Assembly (NCBI RefSeq): GCF_905220365.1
Contig: NC_061143.1
Coordinates: 1,302,001-1,366,000, forward strand
Source: Vanessa cardui
Lineage: Eukaryota; Arthropoda; Insecta; Lepidoptera; Nymphalidae
Direction: 5' to 3'
DNA: 64,000 nucleotides
A program made the position numbers and the translations under genes. The notes under the pieces were generated by a model. It was given only the letters and a program-made list of their open reading frames with translations. It was not told the DNA's origin and ran no database searches. This document shows, one piece after another, positions 1 to 10,674 of the stretch; the stretch's first letter is position 1, and each line of letters opens with the position of its first letter.

Positions 1-1879
1 TAGATCTTTAGCTCCGACAGCTCTTCCAATTGTCAATCTTTTCCTGCTCCACCACTAATAACTTTTTATATTATTCGTTTAATTTTTTAAATTAAACGTT
101 CTATTTAAAAAAAAAAATATATTTTTTAAAATTAGTGTCAATAAAATTTTATAACGACCAAAAGTGATAAAAATTTAATTTATCTTGGAAATGTATCTAT
201 TTCATTTGGCATCAAGTCGATCAAATAAAATCCAACTATTTTTATTCAAATAGACTTTGATACAAACTTTTCAATCAATCAATCAATGCTAATGCTGTTT
301 CCTGCTCTAAATGATTGTTGTGTTATAAATATTAGGTTTTTATCTCCAATGTTTTTTGAATAGCAACATTGAAACATGTAATGTAGGGCTATATAAAAGA
401 ACTCGCGACCGTTTAGACTGTCTTTACATTCGATACTGACTATTTAGATAATTTTTAGAGAATACTGAAGCGTTAATGAAACGCGAATATTATCAGCTCC
501 CAAGATGATTACATTTCATCATAAATTATTTTGTAAAACAAGATGGTATGTTTGATTCAAATTAAACGTTTAAAATGATGACAAACTAACGACTACAATA
601 AAAATACATGTTATTTACAATTAGTGTTTTTTTTAATTTATACAACTCTTAATTTTTTTTCACACGGTTATTTCAAATTCGTAATACAATCAAGATCAAT
701 GTGAGTTGACATTTATATTGTGACAATAAAATAAATATTAATTTAAATTCGTTATAATACACCACAGATTAAAATAATCCCGAATATAAATCGAGTTGTT
801 TATATATTATGTCAGACGTGAAAAATGTTACACATGTACATAAAAAAATTCAACACAAAAAATATTTAATCATTCGTAATCTGTCAAATTTTCCCACGTA
901 AAAAGTGACAGCAAAACTAACATCAAATAGATATTGGAATATCGCCAACTATTCAGAAAAGTTACCGGAATACGCAAATAAAGGTAAGCTGTATAAAAAT
1001 AACTATAATTAGGTGCTACTTACACTCACCCTACATTATATGATTTTACTTTACGTTTAATAGTTTTTTTTTTAATTAGTTAAATGCACATCGCACCTTT
1101 ATCATACGACACTGTCATTATAAAAAAAATGTATTTATATAACATAAAGTATTATCCACTATTTATATATAAAATTAATATTCTAATAAGGATATTTATT
1201 TTAAATTATTTGTCCTACCTTTATTTGAATCTAAATAGGAATGCGGGCGCGTATTTTCAAAACACAAAGTATGTCCCTTTATAAATAACCACAGCGTGCG
1301 TTTGCCAATTGCACTTCTAAATGTCACACTATTAAAATTTAATACTAAATAAACTGTCTAATAATTTACATGTTAATATCTCACTAATATACTAAATATT
1401 GTTCACGTCCGTCCATGAAGAAAGCTCGTTACTAACTGTCGGTGTTACCGTAATCTGTCAAATATAATCAGCTAACGGAGACGTCTACCTAGATGCAGTG
1501 CATCTGCGCAGAAGCCATGGCCCCGTGGCTGTATATCTACAACCTTTGAACTACGACAGAAAAAAAAATGTAAATGTCACCATGACAGGTCAATTTGCGA
1601 CTTTGGCGGTTTCTTTTTATTCGATGTTAATATGTTTATCGAACGTCGGCTACTTGACATGATATGACATGATAATATTATGTCATAATTATATTTAAGT
1701 ACATTAATAATACGACATAACTAACTTTTGGTTTAATTATATGGACTCTATAAAATCAAAATCGAATACAAAAATAAACTTCATACAAATTTATAATATT
1801 TACAGAAAACCTTTAAAAGGCAATTCTAATTGTACACAGTTAACAAACCCTTACTTGGAAATCAACCACTACAGAAAAG
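1..1879. other. AT-rich intergenic DNA, no gene recognised
   Basis: No convincing open frame or repeat was recognised here. Two patches stand out from the AT background: positions 1-56, whose minus strand is open with a coding-like composition, and 1480-1555, a GC-richer patch containing a 13-base near-palindrome (gatgcagtgcatc). Neither could be tied to a gene. The remainder is low-complexity A/T sequence. Confidence 0.5.
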
Positions 1880-2131
1880 ATTTTTTTTTTATGGTATAGG
1901 TTGGCGGATGAGCATATGGGCCACCTGATGGTAAGTGGTCACCATCGCCCATAAACAATGACGCTGTAAGAAATATAACTATTCCTACATCATCAATGTG
2001 CCACCAACCTTGGGAACTAAGATGGTATGTCCCTTGTGCCCGCGGTTACACTGGCTCACTCACCCTTCAGACCGGAACACAACTGAATACTGTTATTTAG
2101 CGGTAGAATAATTGATGAGTGGGTGGTACCT
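1880..2131 (-). repeat. Rep-C interspersed repeat copy
   Basis: A copy of a 250-290 bp element found about ten times in this window. Read on its sense strand it begins near a GGTGGTAGGGCTTTGTGC motif and ends ACCATAAAAA with an A run, so it looks like a retroposed sequence (non-LTR-derived or SINE-like). This copy lacks the first part of the sense strand. Similar repeats are widespread in Lepidoptera; no family name is asserted. Confidence 0.8.
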
Positions 2132-2277
2132 ACAAGAAAAAAAATGACAAGAAATAAATTTATTTCTTAATTCAATTACAATTTAATTATATGCAACATA
2201 ATTATATATGTATTTATGAGTTATATTTATAGGTATAAGTATTTGAAATGCTATCCGAAATTCTGTAATAAATCATA

Positions 2278-2430
2278 TCTGATTCGCTAACTTCCTCGTC
2301 CATCAGCTGGCGAGTAAATCTGCTGATCCATTATATTGAGCTACGACGGTGTCTGCCAAGAAAACGCTTTCCGGTTTTTCTGTCAAGTAATAATTTTCGG
2401 TAACAGCTTGGAGCGCATCCCATTAGATTA
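2278..2430 (-). other. coding-like remnant, minus strand
   Basis: The minus strand holds two adjacent open stretches separated by a stop: one of about 30 codons starting MGCAPSCYRKLL, and one running WISRFTRQLMDEEVSES onward to about 2215. Base composition is richer in GC than the flanks. It resembles transposon-encoded protein debris, but I cannot name the family. Confidence 0.3.
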
Positions 2431-2488
2431 AGATTAAAGAAGTAAATCTGTGTTTGCGCCCACACTTGTTTATGTACTATTAGCTGTG

Positions 2489-3105
2489 TGTGTAACTTAT
2501 GTACGCGACCTTGTACGCGTTTGAATTTAACAAAATAGAAATACGATTGTAGCCTAAGTTACTGCTTATTCTATATATATATCAGTTATCTGCCAATGAA
2601 AGTCCAGTCAAAATCGGTCCAGCCGTTCCAGATTTCAGCCGGTATGAACAGACAGACTGACAGACATAAATTGTAAAAAATGTTGTTTTGGTGAGATGGC
2701 CCAGTGGTTAGAACGCGTGCATCTTAACCGATGATTGCGGGTTTAAACCCAGGCAAGCACCGCGGATTCATGTGCTTAATTTGTCTTTATAATTCATCTC
2801 GTGCTCAGCGGTGAAGGAAAACATCGTGAGGAAACCTGCATGCGACAAATTTCATAGAAATTCTGCCACATGTGTATTCCACCAACCCGCATTGGAACAG
2901 CGTGGTGGAATATGTTCCAAACCTTCTCCTCAAAGGGAGAGGAGGCCTTTAGCCCAGCAGTGGGAATTTACAGGCTGTTGTTGTTGTTGTAGTTTTGGTG
3001 TATGTACCGTGTATACATACATATGCATTGAGTAAAATGGGCTATTTAAATATTACAAACAAACACTCCAATTTTATTATATGTATAGATTATATCTACT
3101 GCGCA
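2489..3105 (-). mobile_element. Hel-F Helitron-like element, split by a SINE
   Basis: A non-autonomous element with a GACAGACAG microsatellite-like core and the conserved strings ATCGGTCCAGCCGTTCCAG and CAAACACTCCAATTTTATTA. Other copies end in GCTAGT on their sense strand, typical of Helitron 3' ends. This copy is interrupted at 2694-2991 by a SINE-A insertion; the uninterrupted copy at 58975-59215 shows the empty site. Confidence 0.75.
2694..2991 (+). repeat. SINE-A, full-length copy inside Hel-F
   Basis: Full-length tRNA-derived SINE. The head carries a B-box-like GGGTTTAAACC and an A-box-like region (CAGTGGTTAGAACGCG). The body follows, and the tail is (GTT)n. It is flanked by a perfect 9-bp duplication GTTTTGGTG at 2685-2693 and 2992-3000. 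Its open frames are repeat noise. Confidence 0.92.
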
Positions 3106-3235
3106 GTTGGCTTACCAAAACAGGACCGCCATGACTGAAGTCCTTTTTAAAGACTTTGTGATTTATGATGGACAAATGTGCCACCTGATTATATAAAGTC
3201 GCCATCGTCCAGACACGTTGACAGTAAGTAATATT
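3106..3235. other. unassigned sequence between repeats
   Basis: A short unassigned stretch lies between the Hel-F and Hel-E elements. It contains a weak Rep-C-like phrase (ccacctgat) near 3181 but nothing else that I recognise. Confidence 0.4.
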
Positions 3236-3436
3236 CTAGTAATCGCCCGCGGCTTTGCTTTTAGGGTGTTGATTGCCAAGTGTAAGTTTTAGTGTTAGGC
3301 AAAAAAAGTAGCCGATGTCCTATCTTGGAGTTCGTGTTTGTTTCATAATTAATTTCATGAAATTCGGTTCAGCGGTTTGGTCATCAAAGAGCGACAGATA
3401 AACAGACTTCAGTTATATATTATATATATAGATATA
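3236..3436 (-). mobile_element. Hel-E Helitron-like copy
   Basis: Shares the block TTCGGTTCAGCGGTTTGGTC, the GTCT/GACA repeat zone and the CGCCCGCGGC terminus with the other Hel-E copies. On the sense strand these end GCCGCGGGCG...ACTAGT, like the Lepidoptera Helitron-like sequences associated with microsatellites. No protein is encoded. Confidence 0.75.
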
Positions 3437-4245
3437 TATAGATAGACAGTTTCAGAGTTAATTTCACATTTATAATATTAATATAAACATCATTAGTGCA
3501 TAAAAGTAAAACTTATTTTCTAGGCAATACGATGTTATATGCGTCGTATATGTAGTTAGTTCCTGGCTTACTCACGAATTACTAGAATAGCCAGAAGAGA
3601 GAGAGAATAATCTAACCAGATAATCATGGCATCTGATATTATTAATCCGTGAAAATTGAAACATACTAAATGGTTGCACGTACTTCTGACATTTATGCTT
3701 TAATTAAAAAACCACAGATACAAATAAATTTACGGTAACTTCTTTACTTCCTAGAATTTGCGTATTGTAGTAAATAAAATCAGAACTTTACTTTTATTTT
3801 AATAGTTAGGATGCGTTAGCCGAATTACAGTTTATCTAGATTAAACGAAGTCCTTTTGGCTGATAGAACAGTTACCTTTGCCAAGATGCGACATAATAAT
3901 GAATATAACAAATTTATAACAATTGATACTCAAAACAGATTAACTAGAAGGTAATGCTTTGTCCAAGCCTGTGTGGGTCTCATTCTTCCGCCAATCAGCT
4001 TTACTTGTTGGGTTTCGGTCTCGTTTGGAAGTGTTGCCATGTCACAACCACAAGAGATATAACATCTTTGTTCCCACGATTTCAGGAATATTTAAAGTTG
4101 CTTAATTATTACAGAATACCCCAACAAAGTTGCTTCGTACAAGTGAAATAAGGGCTTATAATATACATTGCTAATCATTGGTGTATATAATCCGAAAATT
4201 TCAACGATCAATATCATGTTGCTATATTAGTAAATTTATTAATAT

Positions 4246-4425
4246 TCACATACATTACTCTGATCCCAATGTAAGTAGCTAATGCACTTGTGTTATGGAA
4301 ATCAGAAGTAACGACCGTACTACAAACACCCAGACCCAAGACAACATAGAAAAATAATGAACTTTTTCTACATCGACTCAGTCGGGAATCATGAAAACCG
4401 GTGTACACACAACTGGATTCGAGGT
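4246..4425 (-). repeat. SINE-B copy with degenerate head
   Basis: Minus-strand copy of a second tRNA-derived SINE family: the body runs from the CATACATTACTCTGATCCC end through CAGACCCAAGACAACATAG to a degraded head near GGAATC. About 50 bases around the B box are missing compared with the copy at 12904-13116. Confidence 0.75.
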
Positions 4426-4559
4426 TCAGACAATTTATACATAATCCTAATTTCTTTTCACCTAAACCTCAGGTTTTTTTTTATTTATTTATTTATTTTT
4501 TCTAATATATTAATATTACACTGTATTTATTTTTTATGTTTATATCTGCTCTGTACACC

Positions 4560-4712
4560 CCTACCTTTTTCTATATCTGTTTTCCTCTACCTTAAGGTTG
4601 CCTGGAAGAGATGGCTGTGTTAGCGATAAGGCCGCCTCTTGTACATATTTCATCTAACCGTGTATATGTGTTTTTTTTTACTGGTGTACAATAAAGAGTA
4701 TTTTGATTTGAT
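4560..4712 (+). mobile_element. non-LTR retrotransposon 3' end fragment
   Basis: Contains the block GTTGCCTGGAAGAGATGGC...GCGATAAGGCCGCC, then GGTGTACAATAAAGAGTATT. These are 3'-UTR motifs that recur in the window (33990, 25240) and end in a polyadenylation-like AATAAA. Only the non-coding 3' end is present. Confidence 0.6.
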
Positions 4713-4737
4713 TTTGTTTTGTTTTCTAGTTTTCACT

Positions 4738-4860
4738 GCCCATAATGAGATGAATTATCAAATAATATAAAGACAAATTAAACGCATGAAAATTCAGCGG
4801 AGCCCGATTGAATCCGATGAGATGCACACGTTCTAACCACTGAACCATGTCGGCTTGATA
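4738..4860 (-). repeat. SINE-A head fragment, degenerate
   Basis: Minus-strand remnant of the SINE-A head and part of the body: ATGAGATGAATTAT, GACAAATTAAACGCATGAA, and CACGTTCTAACCACTGAACCAT are recognisable. The tail half is missing and substitutions are frequent, so this is an old copy. Confidence 0.6.
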
Positions 4861-6947
4861 AAAACTTTATTACCTATTTATTTATAGATGTCGTATATAA
4901 GCAACATATAGTTTTTATAAAAAAATTAAACTTAAAATAATACTCTTAGAATAAAAATACCTTGCATATTTTTTCTAATTCGAATAATTTTCCCTCATAT
5001 TTAAATATGACCAAACCGGAAATAAATCGCCCAAATAAAGCAATAATTATGCAAAGCGGATCATAAATTACGTAGTGTGAGGTGACAGACAAAAAATACA
5101 GCCGAAATAAGCCTTTCTATTTTTGAATTCGCTTAAAAAGTGCCCAATTATTGAATTAATGGAAAACGTATCTATGCCGAAGATCGCGAGTTTAAATCGA
5201 AACAACACTGTTCAATTCAGTTCAATTTTTGGTATAATGGCTTTTAGTTGTGCCAACAGGGCACAGATTATTTCGCCAATGTCACGTAGGATGGAGAAGA
5301 AACGAAAGAAATTGCTGTTGAATGTTCGTCTGTCTATAATTCTTGACGTGCTTGGCAGTAAACAAATGACAGGCGTTTTCAGTGTTAGTATTGAAATACT
5401 TATGCAGATATAGAAATGTCCAACGGAACAAATTAATATAACAAATAGAAGTTAATGTGATCAATTTTGTTGTACCATACGGTGCCACGCAACTGAAAAA
5501 AGTAAAATATAACTTCAAATCTGATAAACGCCACGCCACACGTAACATTAATTTTATGCTAAATGCTATTTAACTAATTGGGATTAAATATTAAAATAGC
5601 ATTTAATCCCAAATGTATGAAATGTTGAGCAATGCTTCAAAAATAAAAAAAATGACATATTGTTAATACATATGGCACGTGTTCGGAAGAGCATACTTTT
5701 GTTTCTTAAAGATTTATAGAACAAAGAAATTACTCTTAAAATGTCATAGTAAGTAACTATGATAGTTAACCACGATATATATGTACCTAAGTTATATTTG
5801 CTGTTGCTATGAGACTTCCAACAAAAACGTACAAGGTCAGGATCGAAGGTAAAACTTTAGTATCTCTAAGCAGGTCGTATATCTTTAGGCTGTTTACTTA
5901 TTTTAGCGTTTTCAGCGCTACCATCCCATACAGGGCAGACAGCGCCCAAGGCTCACTCACGTACATCATACTTACTCAAGGTATGTTTGTTTGCTGGTGG
6001 ATTAACTAATAACACTTAACTCATATGGTCTTAGCTATAACAATAGTAATTCAAAGTTAAAAAACGCCACTTAAGTACTGGCATAAATAATTTTGACCTT
6101 TGACAATTTAGTATTTAAAAATAAATCTTGATGCAGTCGATTATTATAAATAAAATGTAAAACAAGGTATATTATTTATATCATAGATAAAAATATTAAC
6201 GACCCAAATTAATATGACTTAAATAAAGATTAAATATAATCGTTAATATATTGGAAACTTCTCGGTAGCCATTACAAATATGGCCGCTATTTGCAATCTG
6301 TCAAATATTTCTGAATTAATAATGGCGTCTGAGCTCGTTTTAACGGGATATAAATTGTTCGCAGAAGCATTCGATTTGGAACATTAAATATAAATTGCGA
6401 CGCGACGCTTTATTTTCATTGTAGATACTTTAATTATTAACAGCGCCATTATTACATTGTATTTCAGACAAAATATGGGCGAGGTCACAATGTTTTCCAC
6501 CAACAGATGGCGTTGCACTTGACGTCACAATTAAAATTTTGATTTATTGAAGTAAACTAGATAATAATACTTTTGCTATTGATTTACATTTAATTATAAA
6601 CTTACAAGGTTAAATTTTAGCCTGAAAATAAATGAAATATCATGTTTTTTTTTTTAAATAAATAACGGATATTTTTATTATATATAAAAAATATGACGTT
6701 ATTGATAAAAAAATCTTTCTAGGAAATTACCTGAATATTTTTCAGAAAATAGGTTTAATATCTATTTTTGTTTATGCTGGAAAAAAAAATTGGTGGCCAG
6801 TTTAAAAAAAAAAAGCAATACTCACCTTTAGCTACGTCCCATCTCCAGAAAACTCCGGAGCGCGCACTATCGAAAAGGGACTCTAGAAAAGGGTTTTAAA
6901 AAACCACTGCTAAATGTTAAAAAATAATAAAAAAACGCTCTTAGAAA
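4861..6947. other. intergenic, no gene recognised
   Basis: Mostly A/T-rich sequence. It contains an interlocking pair of inverted repeats at 5561-5613 and a GC-richer zone at 6240-6530 with ATGGCC/ATGGCG motifs and a TGACGTCA palindrome at 6520-6527. Open frames of 60-100 codons here have no recognisable similarity and low-complexity composition. Confidence 0.5.
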
Positions 6948-7110
6948 AAGGTTTGCGGCGGCGTCCGGGCGCAGACTGGCCCGGGATGGGCGGTGCAGTA
7001 CATCTTTATTGATCGGGGCGCCGCGCAGCCTCCGGACCAGACGTGGGAGGTGAGCGTTGTTACGTGCAACGTGTTCATTACCTGGCTAACGAGCGTGTTG
7101 CAGACGAAAT
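6948..7110. other. GC-rich island of unknown function
   Basis: About 160 bases of strikingly GC-rich sequence in AT-rich surroundings. On the plus strand one frame stays open with mixed composition (…VQYIFIDRGAAQPPDQTWE…), with a good splice donor (GAG|GTGAGC) at 7050. The minus strand is also open. It could be an exon, a promoter or a transposon remnant; I recognise no protein family. Confidence 0.3.
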
Positions 7111-7587
7111 TATTGTTCGCATAATTTATACAATAACAGACATATCCATAAAAACAAAAAAAAACCTTATGAATACCCATATAAAGCCTAAATTTAAATC
7201 TCAATCTAAATAAATAACAAATCAAATTTAACACATCTTCGATAAATTATGCAAGTGATTTTAACACTTAAATGTTTACGAATTAGAGTTAAAATTGCGT
7301 ATATATCTAATATAGGGAATTGAATATATATTTGATGTATGTAAAAACAGTAATGTACAGGTTGTAATAAATTTCATACAATGGATGCGCGTCACGCCAG
7401 GGGTGCTTGCATCCGGGCTCTCACCAATAAAACCATAGAACGTAAGCAACTCACACTTAACTATTCACCTTTCCAGAACCAACGTCACACCTGAACAATA
7501 CATCTATCTGGAAAGCCTCCATAGTTACAGGAATAACTATCTATTTAGTACGCCCAGCACGTACTGGAATATTCTGTAAATATAAGA

Positions 7588-7740
7588 CAAAAACAAACTC
7601 AAATTATTCTTTATACAATTAGGATCATAAAAATACTTTTGAATCATAATTTAAAAACTATTAAGTGAAGCTATCACCAGTTCGAAAAGTAGATTCTATC
7701 GAGAAACGGCAAAAAAGTCAGTAGTTACTCTTACCCAACA
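7588..7740 (-). mobile_element. LINE-D 3' end fragment
   Basis: A diverged copy of a non-LTR 3' end. Reading the minus strand, the AGTAACTACTGA and CTACTTTTCGAACTGG motifs lead to a 3' terminus with AATTTGAG-type repeats. Compare the better preserved copies at 42821 and 57158. Confidence 0.6.
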
Positions 7741-7835
7741 TATTAATTACATAATATGTTATTAAAGTACAATTCTATTTTATGACATACATATAGCTCA
7801 GAAATCTAATAAGTCCACTCTTTTGTACCTGTAAT

Positions 7836-8131
7836 GAGATGGCCCAGTGGTTCGAACGTGTGCATCCTAACCGATGATTGTTGATTCAAACCCAAGTAAG
7901 CACCACTACATATATATATGTGCTTACTTTGTGTTTCTAATTCATCTCGTGCTCGGCAGTGAAGGAAAACATCGTGAGGAAACCTGCATGTGTCTAATTT
8001 CATCGAAATTCTGCCACATGTGCATTCCACCCACTCGCATTGGAACAGCGTGGTGGAATATGTTCCAAACTCTCTCCTTAATGGAAGAGTAGGCCTTATC
8101 CTCACAGTGGGGAATTTACAGGCTGTTACCA
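7836..8131 (+). repeat. SINE-A copy
   Basis: Near full-length copy beginning GAGATGGCCCAGTGGTTCGAA and ending CAGGCTGTTACC. It has an ATATATATATGTGCTT insertion-like variant after the head, shared with copies at 30825, 50311 and 52123, marking a subfamily. Confidence 0.88.
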
Positions 8132-8495
8132 TATTTATCAATAGTTTATTTAATATTAAATTCAAAAAAATTTAATAGGCCAAAAACAGTTATCTACCCT
8201 TCTAATCTGTTTGTTAAGCCATTCTCTTCTTTGTTTGGTTAAATAGTCACACTTTTAGATTTATCAATAAAAAATAAGGTTAGAAAGAAATCACAATATG
8301 AATAATAATGGTTTTTCATAGTCGAATCACAGGACGAAAGCAGTATTCTTAAAGACATGTACAAGTAGATATTTACGGTTAACTTTTATTGTACATCAGC
8401 TAATGGTGAAATGGAACTATCATCTGAAACGACTCCCTCCTCACCTATTGTGTCTACGTTGATGGTTTTGCGGAACCTTCTCTTTATAAATAAAT

Positions 8496-8640
8496 ATATA
8501 AAATTCAGACACATGTGCATTCCACTAACCTGCATTGGAACAGCGTGGTGGAATATGTTCCAAACCCTCTCCTTAATGGGAGAGGAGGCCTGAGCCCAGC
8601 AGTGGATAATGTATAGGCTGTTACTTTACTTTACTTTACC
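8496..8640 (+). repeat. SINE-A, 5'-truncated copy
   Basis: Only the second half of the SINE is present, starting near ACACATGTGCATTCCAC. It ends in a clean (TTTAC)n tail. The truncation is at the 5' end, as expected for incomplete reverse transcription. Confidence 0.85.
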
Positions 8641-8654
8641 TCATTCAGTTTTTA

Positions 8655-8880
8655 AATCCTATAATCTATTAGCAATCCGTCCGGCTTCGCACGCGTACTT
8701 GATATGTATGGTTACCGATATCGTTACATTACGAATTACATAAAATTATTATACATTGTATGTACTCTTCTGATGTATAAGCTATATTATTGTAAAATTT
8801 CATCCAAATCCGTTCAGTTTTTCGTGAAAGAGTAACAAACACACAATCCATCCTCACAATCTTTCACATTTATTTATATA
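8655..8880 (-). mobile_element. Helitron-like remnant
   Basis: Contains a CTATTAGC...CGTCCGGCTTCGCACGCG terminus and the phrase AATTTCATCCAAATCCGTTCAG followed by a gtgaaagagtaac zone. This layout is shared by Helitron-like families in the window, but the copy belongs to a different, diverged family. Confidence 0.5.
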
Positions 8881-9158
8881 TTTCAATTAAATTCGACATT
8901 TGATTTTTGGTCAAAAATTATTGTTGAAAGGAGTTCGAATATAAGTCAACCTACGATACACACAACTCTTATTGATCAACGACATGATTTCCCAAAATAA
9001 GACGATCATCTAGCATATAGCCAGCTATATGATTAAGCTCTTACCTTCCAGGGCAATTCCACTATCACATAACCTGATATATTCCTGATCTTATTTCGAT
9101 ACAACTTCGACTATTCCTTACAAAAATAAACCTCAACTTTGTATTAACGGTGGGATAC

Positions 9159-9468
9159 AACAACAACAACAACAACAGCTTGTTAATTCCCACTACTGGG
9201 CTAAAAGCCTCCTCTCCCTTTGAGGAGAAGGTTTGGAACATATTCCACCACGCTGTTCCAATGCGGGTTGGTGGAATACACATGTGGCAGGATTTCTATG
9301 AAATTTGTCACATGCAGGTTTCTTCACGATGTTTTCCTTCACCGCTGAGCATGAGATGAATTATAAAGACAAATTAAGCACATGAATCAGCGGTGTCTGG
9401 GTTTGAACCCGCAATCATCGGTTAAGATGCACGCGTTCTAAACACTGGGCCATCTCGACTCTCTCTTG
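9159..9468 (-). repeat. SINE-A, full-length minus copy with perfect TSD
   Basis: Complete copy with a (CAA)n tail on the plus strand. It is flanked by a perfect 13-bp duplication AACGGTGGGATAC at 9146-9158 and 9469-9481. The intact duplication implies recent insertion. Confidence 0.93.
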
Positions 9469-9488
9469 AACGGTGGGATACTTCTATT

Positions 9489-9653
9489 TATTTATCGAAC
9501 TCAACTCAAATTCAAATTACTTAATAAATATAGAAGTATTACACTTTTTTTTGATGGCCAATTGAAACAGTACCAGCGATTCGGAAAAAAAAAATACCTT
9601 GACCTGAGAAGAAACGGCGAAAGAAACTCAGCGGGTTTTTTTGTCTCTTATAT
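9489..9653 (-). mobile_element. LINE 3' end fragment
   Basis: Minus-strand non-LTR 3' end with a CAACTCAAATTCAAATTAC terminus and the block CTGAGAAGAAACGGCGAAAG followed by AACTCAGCGGG. It is the same family as the coding-end fragment at 24471-24967, but here only the 3' UTR is present. Confidence 0.6.
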
Positions 9654-9756
9654 TATATAAACAAACATATCAGTATATTTTGACAATCCCCCCTTAAATT
9701 CCGATGCAACTTAGACCAACGGGGTTGTTGTATTTGAGGAAAGGGAAATCTTTATT

Positions 9757-9943
9757 ATCTATATAAATGTGAAAGTATCTCTGTCTGTCTGTGTGTCGCT
9801 CTTTCAAAACCAAACCTCTGCACCGAATTTGATGAAATTTGGTACGAAGCTAACTTGTTCCCCAAGAATGGGCTTCTTTTTAGCCTGACACATGACAACC
9901 AACAGCCTATAAAGCTAGCGAAGCCGCGGGCGTACACTAGTTG
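9757..9943 (+). mobile_element. Hel-E Helitron-like copy, intact ends
   Basis: Plus-strand copy from TATCTATATAAATGTG through CTGTCTGTCTGTG and GCACCGAATTTGATGAAATT to GAAGCCGCGGGCG...ACTAGT. The CTAGT terminus and AT target fit a Helitron. No coding capacity. Confidence 0.8.
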
Positions 9944-9974
9944 ATAATATTTCGATTGTGTTTTTTTTTATAAT

Positions 9975-10115
9975 GTGTCAACTTGTTAGTAGAATTAGCG
10001 CCGAGATCATAGCCAATTAGCCTCCGCTATCTCAGAAGTGCCCGAGAGGGAGGCTTCATGTAAGAGGCCTTAAGGGATTGAACCCTTAACCAGATTAGCT
10101 GCGGCTTTATAAAAA
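9975..10115 (-). repeat. possible tRNA-derived repeat remnant
   Basis: The minus strand has a B-box-like GGTTCAATCCC preceded by GCCGCAGCTAATCTGG. This recalls a tRNA-derived SINE head, but no second copy was found in the window, so the assignment is weak. Confidence 0.3.
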
Positions 10116-10189
10116 GATTCGCGTGTACGACTACATTCTATAAATACTTATAACAAATTTTAATATTGCTATTCTATGTAGTGTACAAG

Positions 10190-10347
10190 CACAAAGGACA
10201 TACCATCTTAGTTCCCAAGGTTGGTGGCACATTGACGATGTAAGGAATAGTTAATATTTTTTACAGCGTCATTGCCAATGGGTGATGGTGACCACTTACT
10301 ATCAGGTGTCCTTTATTCTCGTCCGCAAACTTATACCATAAAAACAA
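10190..10347 (+). repeat. Rep-C copy, 5'-truncated
   Basis: Sense-strand copy beginning at AAGGACATACCATCTTAG and ending TTATACCATAAAAAC. The first roughly 110 bases of the element are absent. Confidence 0.78.
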
Positions 10348-10674
10348 TGTTTTACATGTATGTATATTATACTATATGTCATGTCTTCCAGCACACAAGA
10401 TATTTTTTTACACGCAGTGGAAACCTTTCGTCAGACTTTTACCTACTGAAACCATTTTTTTGGCTGTAGTACGGATCAGTGTAACTGCGAGGTCGGGTCG
10501 ACATAACGCATCTGCATGCTGTGCTGTGCTCCCAGGTAAGCTCCTCAGGGATCCAGCATAGACAATAATCTGACTAAGCCTTCTGGCCCTTTAATATTCG
10601 TAAATATATATACAATGTCAATTTTACAAATTTTACCCAAATATCATATTTCTAATATTCACTTTCTTAAAATA

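Noticed and set aside
1..56. Possible exon end on the minus strand at the left edge
   Set aside because: The strand is open (RLTIGRAVGAKDL) but the candidate acceptor has no pyrimidine tract and the window edge prevents extension.
2694..2765. SINE-A and SINE-B heads as real tRNA genes
   Set aside because: They keep A- and B-box-like strings but cannot form a full cloverleaf with acceptor stem and anticodon arm, and they are joined to SINE bodies.
2811..3035. Open frame beginning MKENIVRKPACDKF, recurring at 14332, 37275, 41057 and 60215
   Set aside because: It is the translated body of SINE-A. The same peptide appears wherever the repeat occurs and has no independent coding evidence.
8411..8593. 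Open frames containing MCIPPTRIGTAWWNMF, also seen at 7874, 9065, 30854, 50421, 52214 and 57974
   Set aside because: Another frame of SINE-A, not a protein family.
9780..9800. (GTCT)n and (GACA)n tracts as ordinary microsatellites
   Set aside because: They recur inside Hel-E and Hel-F with the same flanks, so they are part of these elements.
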